A stretch of DNA of 64,000 nt from Sapria himalayana. Its lineage: Eukaryota; Streptophyta; Magnoliopsida; Malpighiales; Rafflesiaceae. How positions within the stretch are numbered: position 1 is the first letter of the stretch; each line of letters starts with the position of its first letter. Both the position numbers and the translations under genes were made by a program. Shown one piece after another: positions 35,601 to 47,254 of this stretch. The notes beneath the pieces are model-generated. The model was not told the DNA's origin and searched no databases. It was given only the letters and a program-made list of their open reading frames with translations. Location: contig JAREIK010002034.1 of NCBI GenBank assembly GCA_029783825.1, forward strand, positions 975,788 to 1,039,787. Reading direction: 5' to 3'.

Positions 35601-36041
35601 CCCCCCCCCCCCTCCCGTTACAGCTTCCAACACCCCCCTACAGATTATAGAATTATGTTACCTTAGGTACTGTCGGCGCCTCAGCGGTGTGCTCCATAGC
35701 TTCCAACTTCTCTTCCCTCCCCGTTAGATGCAATGACAACTATTTCCCGCAATCGGCTTGTCGGCCACTCACTATTGGCAGTGTGCTCCTCAATTTGATG
35801 GAGTTGTAGGAGTAAGCGTTGATATATATTATATTTCCGCCGCGTCATAATCGTAAAAATGTGTCGGTTCGGTAAATAACGCATCGGTTTCGTAACAACG
35901 CATCAGATACATCTCCGACGCGTCTGTCCGATATGCCACGTGGCGTATCGGACACGTATCCGACGCGTGTCCATACATGTCGCCGTGTCCACGTGTCGGA
36001 CACGTGAACACGCCCGTCCAGTGGCGTATCCGTGCAACAGT
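32601..36041 (-). mobile_element. hAT element of BED/DUF659 type, best-preserved transposon
   Basis: Ends TATGTTGCAC (left) and GTGCAACAGT (right) are inverted repeats. The flanks CTTCCACC at 32593-32600 and 36042-36049 are an exact 8-bp target duplication. Both subterminal regions are rich in GGACACGTGG/GATACG words, with a C-run near 35590-35612 inside the 5' side. The interior holds a minus-strand transposase in several exons. It is inserted in the hAT at 31377-38436, so it is younger than that element. Related ends occur at 59929-60574 and 63509 onward. Confidence 0.95.
32840..35150 (-). pseudogene. DUF659/hAT transposase gene, multi-exon, nearly readable
   Basis: Order on the minus strand: BED zinc finger near 35100-34965 (PLxKYVTKDAKL, FQCNFC...VKAHLL; the conserved Trp of PLW is now a TGA stop). 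Next comes a 252-codon open piece (35070-34312) with the DUF659 region (SICSDGWSDAQRRPLINIM, FLKTINCKGETKDKHFIADL). After a single TAA the same frame continues ITDNAVACKAAG and PCVVHTLNLVWK, through further stops, into 33936-33661. A likely GT-AG intron spans 33694-33596 (minus strand TTCAAG|GTAT...TATAG|GTTT), and the next exon reads NEILVERWNKSHTPLHSLAH. The last exon (from about 33390) has one frame shift in an A-run, then FLEDFF, SPIKWWVIHG, CCERNWSTYNFIHS (hAT dimerisation region) and VEDLVYVHNNLRLLSR. About four to five stops and one shift inactivate it. Confidence 0.85.
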
Positions 36042-36049
36042 CTTCCACC

Positions 36050-37350
36050 ATAATCATATGATTCATTTAGATAACCACACAATACAAAGTTAAAATTAAA
36101 ATGAATAATCAATATTTAAAATATTTGATTTCCAACTCAACAGTCATGATATTAAATGCAGGATAACCTCTATACTTCCTAAATATACTACTTATATTAC
36201 ATATGCACCTAAGTACAATACAAGTGATAAGAATGTACACAGACAAACACATATTTATCGTATCAAAAAAAATCTTCAATGAATTTTCATAAATGAAATT
36301 CATATATCACAGTCACTCTTACTATTGACATAGTCAAATATCACATGTTGATACCAAAAATAAGATTCCAACATAAAGTAGATGTAATGCTAATAGTATC
36401 TTACATCTGTTTAAGTTTTTTTAGACCCATTAACAAACAAAGACTACTAAACTCCTATAACTATTAGGTGTATTAAAGTATTTTAATGAATTTATTATTT
36501 TTTCTAATACAAAAAAAAAAGTTTTTATTCTTGCATGTACTATAAGATTAACAATGTAACCCATGCACCTAACATGAAATATCTCACCTAAAGACATATC
36601 TATAATAATCCTAACAAACAAACAAATAACTACTCTGTTATTAGAAATAATATCAAAAATAATACTAAATATTTCATTTTGATTTTTATATTTTTTAAAA
36701 ATCCACATCATATATCTAAAGAAATCTTAAAATTTTTTTATTAAATTTTCATTTAGAGTATATGTAGTGAGCAGTAATACATGGAAATGATAATTCATTA
36801 TGACTAGTCCATATATCAGATATTGCAAACACCACTCTACTAAATTTCTTAAATTCAATAATTATTAATCTTTTTCACTTATAATATCTTATTATGATAT
36901 TCCTATATGCAGACCTAAAAATCTTATGATAAGCAGACTAAAAGTAGATCTGTAAAATATTAACTAACTTACATTTTTCTAAAAATATAATCTAGACTCA
37001 TGATTATAATCAGTTTGTCAATGTCTTCCCTCCCAAAATTATTGCGATATATGAAAGGTATCAACGAAGTTGAACTAGATTCAACTTCAAAGAACTCACC
37101 ACTAAGCTGGGTTTACCTCTGATCTAATGCAATGTATTTTTTGATATATTGGTCAGCATGACTCGTTAGGTATTCAATCTCACACTCACTCATACATGTA
37201 TATATCTTTTTGCAATATATATATTATGCTGATTTTTCATCAATACCCCTAAAATTTTTAGTTTTTATTATTTTAAAATGCATTCATACTACTAATATTT
37301 CCTTAATTTTTTGTTTTTTAGATGATATATGAGTTTGGGTCGAGACAGTG
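36050..37350 (-). pseudogene. hAT transposase, N-terminal and central part
   Basis: Continuation of the outer hAT gene. Minus strand about 37015-36900 reads DKLIIIMSLDYIF and VNILQIYF, SAYHKIFRSAYRN, matching TKLITIIDLSIKF and FQHAYHRIHRSTYRN of the hAT at 40814-43918. The open piece 36711-36430 (93 codons) reads IFDIISNNRVVICLFVRIII, MSLGEIFHVRCMGYIVNLIV, LEKIINSLKYF, covering the NxSNN and RCxxHxxNLIVQ blocks with the His changed to Tyr/Ile. The nested hAT separates it from the C-terminal part. Confidence 0.75.
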
Positions 37351-37925
37351 GAAGAAAATATAACTTCAGCCTTGGACCTTCTGATAAGATTATTATTATT
37401 ATTTATATTTACATTAATATCATATTCATTATCGTTAAATTCACTATGTGATATTTTTTAACTAATATTATTTTAAAATAAATTATAAAAATAAAAGAAA
37501 AAAAACTCACAAACCAATAGATAATAAAAAAATTAGTATTGTATTACAAGCCACTTTGTTGTAAATTCTAATCTCGAGGCAAATTACAGTGTTGCATAGA
37601 TACACCCATATCACCATTTATCCTATATGCACAAGCATAAACCATAAATACAAATTAAAAAAATAATATATATAATATTAATATTTCAAATGAGAGATTA
37701 GAGAGAGAATCAAACCTGAGAATGAAAGAATAAGAGAGAAGAGAAGAAATTTAGAATTTCATTCTAAATTTCTTCTCTATTTATAAAAAAATATTCAAAA
37801 TTATTTAAAAAATAATTATTTTTTAAATTTTTTTAATTAATATTGGCCAAAACAATGACAGGCATCAGATTCTGACCACAATAGCTGTTGGAATCAATCC
37901 AACAATTACTATAATACTACATATA

Positions 37926-37980
37926 ATTTTTATTTTTATTTTTATTTTTATTTTTATTTTTATTTTTATTTTTATTTTTT
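37926..37980. repeat. (TTTTTA)n hexamer microsatellite
   Basis: About nine TTTTTA units in a row, inside the 5' side of the outer hAT element. Confidence 0.95.
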
Positions 37981-38444
37981 TTACTCAATGGGCTCCGACA
38001 GGATCAGCGACAGGATTGGCCTATTGTTGTCCCTATCTTAGCCTATTGAGAGAAAACACAATGAGCGACAAAGGTATGTTCATCCAATTGCAAACGGCCA
38101 CGTAAGTGATATCCAGCATACATGACTGGTTTTAAAAAAAAAATCACCTCATCAAGCAATCACCCAACAAAACTTGACTCATGACATGTGACCTAACCAT
38201 AACTAAGCCTGAATCCCCGAGCTAGTGGACCATGTCACTAAGCCAGACAAACGGGTCATGCCTGACCTGACATGAGGCACAACTCACACTAGCCTAATAT
38301 GACACAAGTCATTCTATGAGTCGGCATAGTCCAAGACCATGCACAATTCCGCACAATATCATGCCAAGCCAAGCACAATTAAACCATGTCATACTAAGTA
38401 ACGTGTCCAAGCCACCTATACCGATTGACACCTCTAGCATTACA

Positions 38445-39059
38445 TTAAAAAAAATATCAATACTTATTAATGCTCTATTTAACTATTTTAACATATTAGA
38501 GTAACCAAAAAATATATTTTTTATTTCAATAATTACCATCTTATCATATCCTACAAAAAAATCCTAAACAAAGCAAGTAATCCCAACGACTATTGACTAT
38601 AAGCTGAATAATCTATTTCTATGATATAAGATATGAAAAGAAACATAATGAGAAAGATCAAAAAAATTACTTGATTGATAAAGTAGTTTGCATTTAAAAT
38701 TAAATCATCTCATCTCAAAAATATTTCGAAACATTCCTATTAAAATGAAATATGTAAGTCATCTCAACTAAATATTTATGTTTCTTTTTTACAATCTCAT
38801 CTTGTGATAGTATTTTAGCACACTTGCACAAAAAAATCTAACATATAATCTCATGATTATTATAGATAATATTGAAACTATCTGACATAAATTTTAATAC
38901 ATTCACTCTTAATGATTTTTATATTTTTATTTAATTAATAATAAATTGTTTCATAAAGTTATTAAAAAGAAAAAAAAATTGTAAATACAAATAAAAAATA
39001 ACTAATCAAGTAAATATATATAATCATTAATAAATATGAGAAAACATCTAAATTCATCA
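38445..39059. other. AT-rich stretch, nothing recognised
   Basis: Begins with the right target octamer of the preceding hAT. No motif is readable. It probably belongs to the repeat described next. Confidence 0.35.
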
Positions 39060-39650
39060 TGAATATTTTCTCTACTAGGTCTTTGGTCATTTGAGTGCAT
39101 TATATTGAATGTATTCTTACTCACACATGTCTAATAGACGAGATACGAAACTTTGACATATTTTTCTAACTGACATGTATCACACTAATATAAAGCATCT
39201 CTAATAATTGAATATAGCACTCATTTTTGGCTAGTGATGACCAAGTTGAGAATAAACAAGAAATAAATCAATAATATTTAAATATTAATTAAGATATTCT
39301 ATCATAAAACAAAAAACAAATAAGTCACCATGTTTAATCCCAAAGAAAAGTTTTCTCAAAGCATTCAATCCAACAAATAAATATCAAAAAAAAATAAAAA
39401 TTAAATTATATTTTAATTAGCTATAATGAGAAATCGCATAAAAATATTAATTAGGCAACTAAAAAATAAACAAAATATATGAAAAAATAAAAAATTGAAA
39501 TATATATTATTATAACATTATATAAATAACAGGAAAGAAAATAAAAATAAAAATTATTTATCATGTGACTGTTGAGTCATATGTAGATAGTCAATGAATT
39601 TGAAGTATAAAGATAAATCACAAATCATGTAGTACTTGATGATCAAGAAA
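39060..39650. repeat. dispersed repeat, copy 1 (partner at 51600-52080)
   Basis: Shares TTTCTAACTGACATGT and ATGACCAAGTTGAGA with 51650-51690 (TTCCTAACTGACATGT, GTGATCAAGTTGAGA). The likeness continues loosely through the following about 400 bases to GTGACTGTTGAGTCAT against GTGAGTATTGAGTTGT. Type unknown; it may be the untranslated or gag part of an LTR element. Confidence 0.6.
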
Positions 39651-39939
39651 TATATGATCTTACAAAGTCGTGCAAAATAAAAATATTAAAATAAACTTTA
39701 ACTTGATTGATTATCAAGTAGGAATAAATAGACAAGAATTAATTTATAGTCAGGACTCCATCTCATCACTATGAGATTCATTCGTAAGGTGGTCCATCAT
39801 TATATAACTAAAAAATTACATGTGAACTTTGGTAGCCTACTATAAATGATTTCTATGCCTAAGCCTTCATAAAATAATTACCAAAATCTTGACTTTTCCA
39901 TAAATAAATGTTTGAACATCACAAAAAAAAAACTGAATA

Positions 39940-40230
39940 ATCATACCAAGTCATTATGCACACTGCACTTATGTCCACGGCATATGCACTCATTATGCAC
40001 ATTCATTACCCCAATATTGCACCAACAGTGCACCTTCAATGCACCAGCCACTCACAGTGCAATGACCATGCATTACGCATTGTCTTCTCCACTCACATAG
40101 TACATCTTCACTACACCCATGGTGCATCGTACACATCAACAAAGTGGACTTCAACATCCATTACACATCAACAAATACATGCAACTATACACCTAATTAT
40201 CACACACTAAAAGTGCACACACATGCACTA
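39940..40230. repeat. TGCAC/GTGCA-rich stretch
   Basis: More than fifteen TGCA-containing words in about 290 bases (TTATGCACACTGCAC, ACAGTGCACC). Two open frames overlap it (62 and 84 codons) but are repetitive His/Thr-rich translations of the repeat. In the opposite orientation the word use recalls the copia LTR segment 3040-3230. Confidence 0.55.
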
Positions 40231-40722
40231 TACTATTACAATGGATGCCTCTTTTTCTTTAGCTTACATATGCTTTTTTTTTCATTTACCTAGAATTTAG
40301 TTCTAATATAAAGTAGAAAAATAAATCACCTCAATAGTAATACTCAATGATGAATGACAAAAAAGTACGAGTGAGTTTTTATAAATACAAGTACTCTCAT
40401 CCTAACTATAAATAAAGATTACATTGAAAAGAAAAAATAAAAAAAAAAACACATAGTTCATAATTATATAAAACTAGTAAATCATTCAATTATGATATGC
40501 TATCAATAAAATAAAAATTCATATAAAAACTATTTTGAACATTGATAATAAAGTATTTATGTTATTCATACTAAATATCTGAGTAAATTCACTTGTAATA
40601 AGTATCACCTTAAGTTTATTTATCTTTCTATCTAAACTAATCTTCACAAAGAACATTAATATACAACAAACAACAGACTTTCTCGAATATCAAAATATCA
40701 ATTCTCATATCTATCTAGAGTG

Positions 40723-40724
<2 letters not shown>

Positions 40725-40770
<46 letters not shown>
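40725..40770. repeat. (AT)n microsatellite
   Basis: About 23 AT dinucleotides with one C interruption, 44 bases before the start of the next hAT element. Confidence 0.95.
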
Positions 40771-40813
40771 CTATTCCAAATTGGTATGGTACTATTATGG
40801 ATGAGATCATGTC

Positions 40814-43800
40814 TAGAGGTGTAAAACATGCCAGACAACCCGGACTGAGCCCGAGGCATGGCCCAACTCGATTGTGCCTCACCCAGCATAGCACGATGAA
40901 CCCGTGCTCATGCCCGTGTTGTGCCTAGCTCTACCATGCCACATGACAAGCTAGGCACGGCCCTCCTACGGAGCTCATGGGCCCTCATACTGGGCCTGCG
41001 GACACGTGAATTCGCCATGACCCAAATCATGCCTAGACCCCGCTCCAGCCCAACACCCAACGCCCAACCCCGAGCCCAACAAATCCAAGATTCCATTGGT
41101 CCCATGACCCAACAAACCCAACCTGTCGATCTTTTTTTCCCAGCCCCCCACCTTGAGCCCGATGATTCTAGAAGCCAAAGCTTCTGGACCAAATGACCAT
41201 TTTGGTCAGTTCGACAGTCGAACCAACCTAAACGATCCAAAAACAAAAATAAAAAATTCAAATTTCAGCCGTTGGGTTTTGCCCCCAACAGCAATGAGGT
41301 AAAATCCAACAACCCTAAAGATACTGCCCCAATTTTTAAAAAAAAAATTCAAAAAAATCCAAAAAAAAATAATTTTTTTAAAAAAAACTTTTCTATATCG
41401 ATAGGGGTGCCAAAGAATTTTAAGCTGTAAAAATTAGTGTGGGACTGAACACATTAAGATGCATGCCAACCAATGATAAAAATTTCCGATATATTCACCG
41501 ATATATCTCTGATATATCTATAAATTCTAAGTATCGATATATCCATTAAAACCGATATATCTATCCTTGATTAGTGCTCATATACAAATACACATCGATA
41601 TATCTTTAATATATCTGATATATCCGTAAAATCCAAATACTGATATATCTGTATAAACCAATATTTTAATCCTTGATACCAACTATATACCATAAAATAT
41701 GGTGCATTTAATCCTAGTCAAACCCAACTCAACGGTAAATTTTTTGAGGTTGGATCCAGTTCAATCTCAAAGTTTACCTCATTCATATACTGCAACGAGT
41801 TAAAAAGTAAAGACATGACCAAATTGATCACAATAATAGATCTTTCAATTAAGTTTTCAGATGATCCAAAGATAGTAAGTATTATGCAGACTTATTTTCA
41901 GCATGCATATCATAGGATTCATAGGTCCACATATAGGAACAACATACTAAAATACTATAACTTAGAAAAATAAATAATAATTAATAAATTTAGATATTCT
42001 AATGGAGTGGTATCCACCACATCCGATATCTGGACTAGTCACAACGATGCATCTTATGCATGTCTCACTACCCACTATGTAGATTCTAAATACACACTAA
42101 ATAAAAAAAATTAATATTCTCAGTGATTCTTCACCCTCATGGTGGTCCGACTATTTTTAACTACATGATGAAAATCTTTAGAAAATATAAAATTCAAAAT
42201 AAAATATTTAATATCATATTTAATAATACATCTAACAATGGAGTAATAATTAACATATTTGTTAAGACTATTAGAGATTGACCATTAGGAGAGATTTTTC
42301 ATGTTAGATGCATGTGTCAAGTCATTAACATGATAGTACAAATAGGAATGAAAATTATTTCCCCCCCTTTAAAAAACATATGTAACTCACTAAAATTTTT
42401 TCGCACGCCTCACGGACTAAGAATTCATAAGTCTTTGTTTGTATGCTGGTCTAAAGAAGAAGAAATTCCAATCGAATTTGAAATACCATTGGAATTACAC
42501 ATACTTTATGTTAAAATGATGTGTTAGATACGAACACATGATATCTGACTACATTAATAGTAAATGTGATGAGCTTATTATTGAAGATACTGACCATGCT
42601 ACAAAAATTTTATGTATAAGAATTCCTGAAAATTTTTTATGATACGACGAATATGTGTTCGTTAGTTTATTCTCCCACGACTTACATTGCACTCAGATAC
42701 ATATACAATATTTATAGCATATTTAGAAAGTTTAAAGATGACCTGATACGTAGGGATATAGTTGTAGATGGTCCCTATGGTTAAGATGAAAGGGATAGGA
42801 ACGTTTTGACATATATATCCTCGTATATGAACCAAAAAGACCAATTTAAAGAATTCATTCATGAAAAGTTGATTGAATTCTTTACATACTACGATACTAG
42901 ATATGATTGTAGTAGTTGTGAGGCTCCAAATACGAACATTAATATTGTATTCGGAGATGATGACTTTTTTATTCAAGCAGCAAGAGAGAAACAACGGGAT
43001 GGACCATCGAATAAGAGCGAGCTATCTCAGTATCACATTCAAATAATAAAAATCTTGATAACAGTGATGAAAATCATGAATCCACCTATCCCGTGCTATC
43101 TAAGATAGCATAGAATCTACTGACTCCTTTGATATCGAGTATAGCATTAGAGCATACTTTTTTTGTTGCAGCAAATTTGATTTTAGATAGGATATTCAGA
43201 TTATGACTAGATATTATTGAGGCATTAGCATGCATGAAAGATTAGAAAGATTCTAGCTTAGAGATCAAGGATCATACTAGGACTACAGCAAAAACGAAAA
43301 AATTAATTGCTGATGATGATCAGTAAGAAATTGATGACGATTGATGACTAATGACAATTGATGGATTGAAACACTGATACTTATCTTATATCATCATTGA
43401 TATTATGCTATAATACTAACAATATTTTAAATTTTTATTTATCTTTTTTGGATTGACATTATTTTTATTTATTTTTTTTTTGTTATTTTATTTTGTGGCT
43501 TGTTTCTTGATTTTTCATTTATGTTTTTTGTGAAATACATTGGTTTGTATTAATATTTTAGTTTTATTAATTCAGGCACTGTTAGTTTTAAAATTTAGTT
43601 ATTTATTATATTATATTTTGTTTTATTTAATTTAATAAAATAAAAATAAAAAATATTTATTTATTTTAATTTAACAATTAATGATAAACTATTTAAGTAT
43701 TAAATAATTAAAATATAAATTTTTTAATAATTTAACATTCTAGCTTAAAAAAAATTCTAAATGGCCAAACCCGGCCCAAACCCAGCCCAAATGGCCAAAG

Positions 43801-43918
43801 CCCGCCCAAACCCCAGGCTAGAACTAGCCTGTCCAAGCACGACTCAGCTCGGCTATGATGAAACCTCTAATCCAGCCTAAAAATGGGCTGGGCCATGCCA
43901 GGCTATTTGACACCTCTA
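40814..43918 (+). mobile_element. hAT element, 3.1 kb, with target duplication
   Basis: Ends TAGAGGTGTAAAACATGCC (left) and GGCTATTTGACACCTCTA (right) are inverted repeats. The flanking octamers ATCATGTC (40806-40813) and ATCATATC (43919-43926) differ at one base. The first about 500 bases are GC-rich (AGCCCAACACCC, GGCCCAACTCG words), as is the last 170. A + strand transposase remnant fills 41800-43345. Its family matches the outer hAT at 31377-38436. Confidence 0.95.
41800..43345 (+). pseudogene. hAT transposase (Ac-like), decayed
   Basis: About 41820-41960 reads TKLITIIDLSIKFSDDPKIV, then TYFQHAYHRIHRSTYRNNIL. About 42200-42300 gives NTSNNGVIINIFVKTI. The piece 42312-42524 (71 codons) reads MCQVINMIVQIGMKII and LKNICNSLKFFRTPHG, the CxxHxxNLxVQ block with Gln/Val in place of the His. 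The piece 42806-43108 (100 codons) reads FKEFIHEKLIEFFTYYDTRY. About 43085-43245 gives YPVLSKIA, LLTPLISSIALEHTFF and RL, DIIEALACMKD, the C-terminal dimerisation domain. The N-terminal BED finger is not visible. Confidence 0.8.
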
Positions 43919-44109
43919 ATCATATCCTAAAAAGAGATATTAGTATCTTAGTACTATCAAGAAAAAAAAATTAGAAAATAAGTAAATATGATAATACCTA
44001 TTATTATAACTTTTATTATTATTATTATTATCTTATTTATTAATATGTATGGCATAAAAGTTATGCAATAAATTAGTTTGCATATTATGAAATGAGTTAT
44101 ATGACAAAA

Positions 44110-44490
44110 TAATTATTGAAAGCCTAATTTTGTTTACAAAAACAATCACGATGACATGATAATTTTACTTATTGTCTACATAAATTATATTCTAATAACA
44201 AGAGACGAATAGTTAGCAATGGGTCAACTTTAGAAATACCTTCGGGTACAATTTTAAATGAATAATTTTGAAAAACTTAGATACTTTCTTAAAATAAAAA
44301 TAACACATTCTACGAGCGATATCATATTGTCACATAAAAAATATTCAGTAAATATTCTTATAATGATTTATATTTTGAGTTGTACTCTAGCAAATATTCC
44401 TATTGGCGCGGGTACCAAGTTTACTTCATTTGCAACCCCTCCAATTGACTCTACACTAATAAGAAAATAATAAGAAATATTAACTTATGA
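44110..44490 (+). pseudogene. copia RT fragment, + strand
   Basis: About 44150-44205 reads DMIILLIVYINYILITRD, the catalytic YVDDIIxTG box with the Asp pair changed to Asn/Tyr. The open piece 44258-44467 (70 codons) reads MNNFEKLRYFLKIKITHSTS and ILSHKKYSVNIL, then LANIPIGAGTKFTS, all matching the stretch between RT and RNase H (MKDLGxLxYFLGIEV, LSQxKYxxDIL). No LTRs or other domains are attached; it may be a truncated element next to the hAT end. Confidence 0.75.
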
Positions 44491-46140
44491 TTATGATCAA
44501 ACTAGATATAATATACACAATTAATATATTTAGACATTTCCAATATTCTCCTCGACAAATTCACCTTTACTATCGCCGATGCTTAGCGATGACACTTGTT
44601 TCCCATTAGTAGAAGAGTCATTGGAATTCCAATGACAATACATCTAAATTGAAAAGTGATCCGTCGTCACATGCCCATTGCGTACAATTTGTGAGAAGAA
44701 ATCCTAGGCACCCCTCTTAATTCAGACAAAAATGAAGGAAATTTTTTGGCAGAAGGGTTTCGGATTGCCCTGAAACCCTAGTTATTCTTTCAAAATAGGT
44801 TTTGATTGCCCCAAAACCCCATTGTTGAATTTTTCAAGCAACAGTAAAAGAATGCAACCTTCCTAATTTTCTAGATCTAGCATCACCTCATTTTGATATA
44901 AGTGCTGCTCGAACTGGCAATGAGATTCAGAACAGAAAAATCAAAACACAAGAAATTGTTGATTCGATATTTGACAAAAACCAGTAAGATGTTGAAATTT
45001 AAGTTGGTAGAGAAAAACTTCAACTACTATATATGTATTTTATTTTTTGATAATCTGTTTGTATAACAAAAAATTTCTGTTTATGTTTATGTTTATGTTT
45101 TAATATTTATGTTTATGTTTGTATAAGTAACACAATAACAGAGGTTCCGCTGACCGGTCAGCAGGCAGAAATTTTTGGAGCAGAGCCTGACCCATCCCAT
45201 GATCCGACCCGCTCCGATTAAATAAACCGAGAGAATTTTTTGTTATAAAATATTTTTAAATTTTTAATTTCGGAATACTATTTTTGGACTCGGGAAACTG
45301 TTCATCATCTTTTTCTCTCTCTGTTTGCGCGATTTATCACGACTGCTCTGCCCTGCATACTGTAAGACAATTTTTGTTGGTTTAATCTGTAACGGATAAA
45401 TATTTTCTAGTGAATATAGCTAGTCGTATTGAGCGACTAGCGAACCACGTTATTTCTGGTATTTTATTTCTCGTTTTTAATTCTGTTGTGGTTGGATTAC
45501 TGGATTGGATATATATTGCTTGTTTGTTTTTGTTATTTGTGTTGTCTTCTGTATCTTAATATCACTACCGTGTAAGCGCGATTGCCCAGCATCAACTCAT
45601 GCTACAAACAATCTGCCACCTTGAATTCCATGACTGGCCGTTGATTTTTCGACACATCTTCAGCAGGTGATTAACCAGTTTGTTATCCAATAAATCTCTT
45701 GCGTCATACGTTTTATGTGGCCATGTCACTCATATTGGTCATTGATCCAATTTCTAAAGTTTTGATGAGCCTGAGACGTATTTCAATCAATTATCCCTAG
45801 ATGAAATAATCAACTTTAAAACCAGTTGACTTCCTGAAAGGCAACAACATAAATCAACTTCCTGAAAACCCCTATTTTCAAGAACTTGAGGTGGAACACA
45901 GTAGTGCCGATATCATATTATGGTGGATGACACCAAAGCTCAGAAGAAGTTGTTGGCAATGATCTGCATGTTGCAAATCAAGCACTTAAGGGTGGAAATG
46001 GTGCATGTAGTTAACAAAAAACAACTAATGCTCAGTGGAATCTTCGCGCACCTATGTGCCGGAAGTGGTACCAGTGTCAAAAAGTGGCAGAAGTGGTGGC
46101 GAAAGTGAGAAACCAGCCAGGGCATGCAAAACTCTAATTT
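44491..46140. other. less AT-rich segment, unassigned
   Basis: Base composition is more balanced than the surroundings (for example 45140-45240 and 45290-45360). Stretches such as TCTTTTTCTCTCTCTG and the TTTATG hexamer run near 45082-45120 recall LTR or 5'-untranslated DNA. An open piece at 45920-46105 (62 codons) reads DDTKAQKKLLAMICMLQIKH but matches nothing I know. No element ends were found. Confidence 0.4.
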
Positions 46141-46189
46141 AAAATAAATAAAATCTCATTATGATATCATGTTAAAATAAAAGAAAATA

Positions 46190-46330
46190 AATTCATTCAA
46201 AACATCAGAAATACATAATCTATATATAAACAGAAAACTATAAAGGCAACCCACATGTTGAGTTCTCCCATCACTAAACAATAAAAAAAAGTAGAAAACA
46301 CACACGTAACAACAAACACCAACAGTCACA
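46190..46330. repeat. single relative of the 86-bp repeat
   Basis: ATATATAAACAGAAAACTA, CCCACATGTTGAGTTCTCCC and AACACACACGTAACAACA parallel 27735-28010 (ATATATAAACAAAAAACTA, CCCACATTTTGGATACTC, AACACATACATAACAATA), but with one unit instead of three. Confidence 0.6.
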
Positions 46331-46949
46331 ACAGAATTATGCTAATGGTTTAACAAAAGTGCAGATTAGAAGAAAGATACAGGAACGCACTGGCACAAGA
46401 CTTGTTCCTGTTTCAACTGCATCCTTTCCAAAATCAAATACCGTCTGGAAAACTGTTCTCAATAAACCAAATGGCAGATAGCTAGAAAGTAAGGCAAAGT
46501 GAATGGATGAATGTTAATATAATGAAGAGAAATAGTGAATTATTCCAATAGACAATGAAACTCATCATAAATGTTGTGTGAAATAATCATTAGAGAGTGA
46601 ATGGCATGCAGGTAATTAACTTGAATTATATCTACAATGCAATAAAAAAGGAAGTGACCCGCAACAACTCAACAGAAGTCTACTTGAAGGCAATATCAAG
46701 CAACATATATTTATTATTATGCAGTCACAAAAAAATAAGCAATATGAAAATCTATGCTCCTTCAACATATCTTTTCCAAATGAGTTCACACTTTACTAGT
46801 ATAAGCATATCATGGGCTGTTGCTCAGATTCCAATGCCAAACCATTATAATGTTTTTACTTTTTATTGTAGAAAATGAATGGTTAAAGGCCGTTGACAAG
46901 GCATGAATTATTCCCATACATAAAATTAATTATTTTCTCCCTGCTAACT
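46331..46949. other. unassigned stretch
   Basis: An open frame of 93 codons at 46597-46875 shows no recognisable family. ATTATTCCAATAGACAAT near 46541 is shared loosely with 27150. Nothing else is seen. Confidence 0.35.
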
Positions 46950-47090
46950 AGTATGACTTTGCCTAGCCCTACAGTCTATAGATTAGTCCAGACAGCAAAG
47001 ATGAGTTTCGGGATTATAATTTATCCATGAGATCCTGGATTCAAATCTCACCTATAAATTGAGGATGATATACATACTTGAACATGCTCG
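46950..47090 (+). mobile_element. tRNA-derived SINE candidate
   Basis: A-box-like TAGATTAGTCCAGAC at 46979-46993 and B-box-like GGATTCAAATCTC at 47037-47049. Spacing fits a tRNA-type promoter. The 3' part (CACCTATAAATTGAGG) is not tRNA-like. Ends approximate. Confidence 0.5.
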
Positions 47091-47254
47091 GAGATAAAAA
47101 AAGGAAAAAACTCACCTTCACATGAGATTAATCAAGAAGAGCATAAATTGGTCAGGAGACCCATAGTTCATCAAAAGAAGATGACTCTGAATAAATTTTC
47201 CACCTATATTATTAAATTATATTTTCATCAACTACATATAAATATATGCACCAA

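Larger units (their letters stand above)
31377..38436 (-). mobile_element. hAT element with perfect 8-bp target duplication, split by a second hAT
   Basis: The octamer GCATTACA occurs exactly at 31369-31376 and 38437-38444. Inside are inverted ends TTGGATATCAAAC (left) and the strand-mate of TAGAGGTGTCAATCGG (right), diverged on the left. The subterminal DNA is GC-rich (GCCCGGCCCGGCACG near 31450; CATGCC/AAGCCA words near 38220-38410). A minus-strand transposase remnant is present, interrupted at 32601-36041 by another hAT. Without it the element is about 3.6 kb, normal for an autonomous-type hAT. Confidence 0.9.

Noticed and set aside
35681..36112. Group of overlapping minus-strand frames of 60-73 codons
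   Set aside because: These are translations of the repetitive GATACG/GACACG subterminal DNA of the DUF659 hAT, upstream of its BED finger.
39956..40210. 84-codon frame rich in His and Thr
   Set aside because: It is a translation of a TGCAC-rich repeat, with an overlapping frame of similar quality; no domain.
40908..41261. 117-codon minus-strand and overlapping 91-codon plus-strand frames
   Set aside because: They occupy the GC-rich 5' subterminal region of the hAT at 40814-43918, show no family, and overlap on opposite strands.
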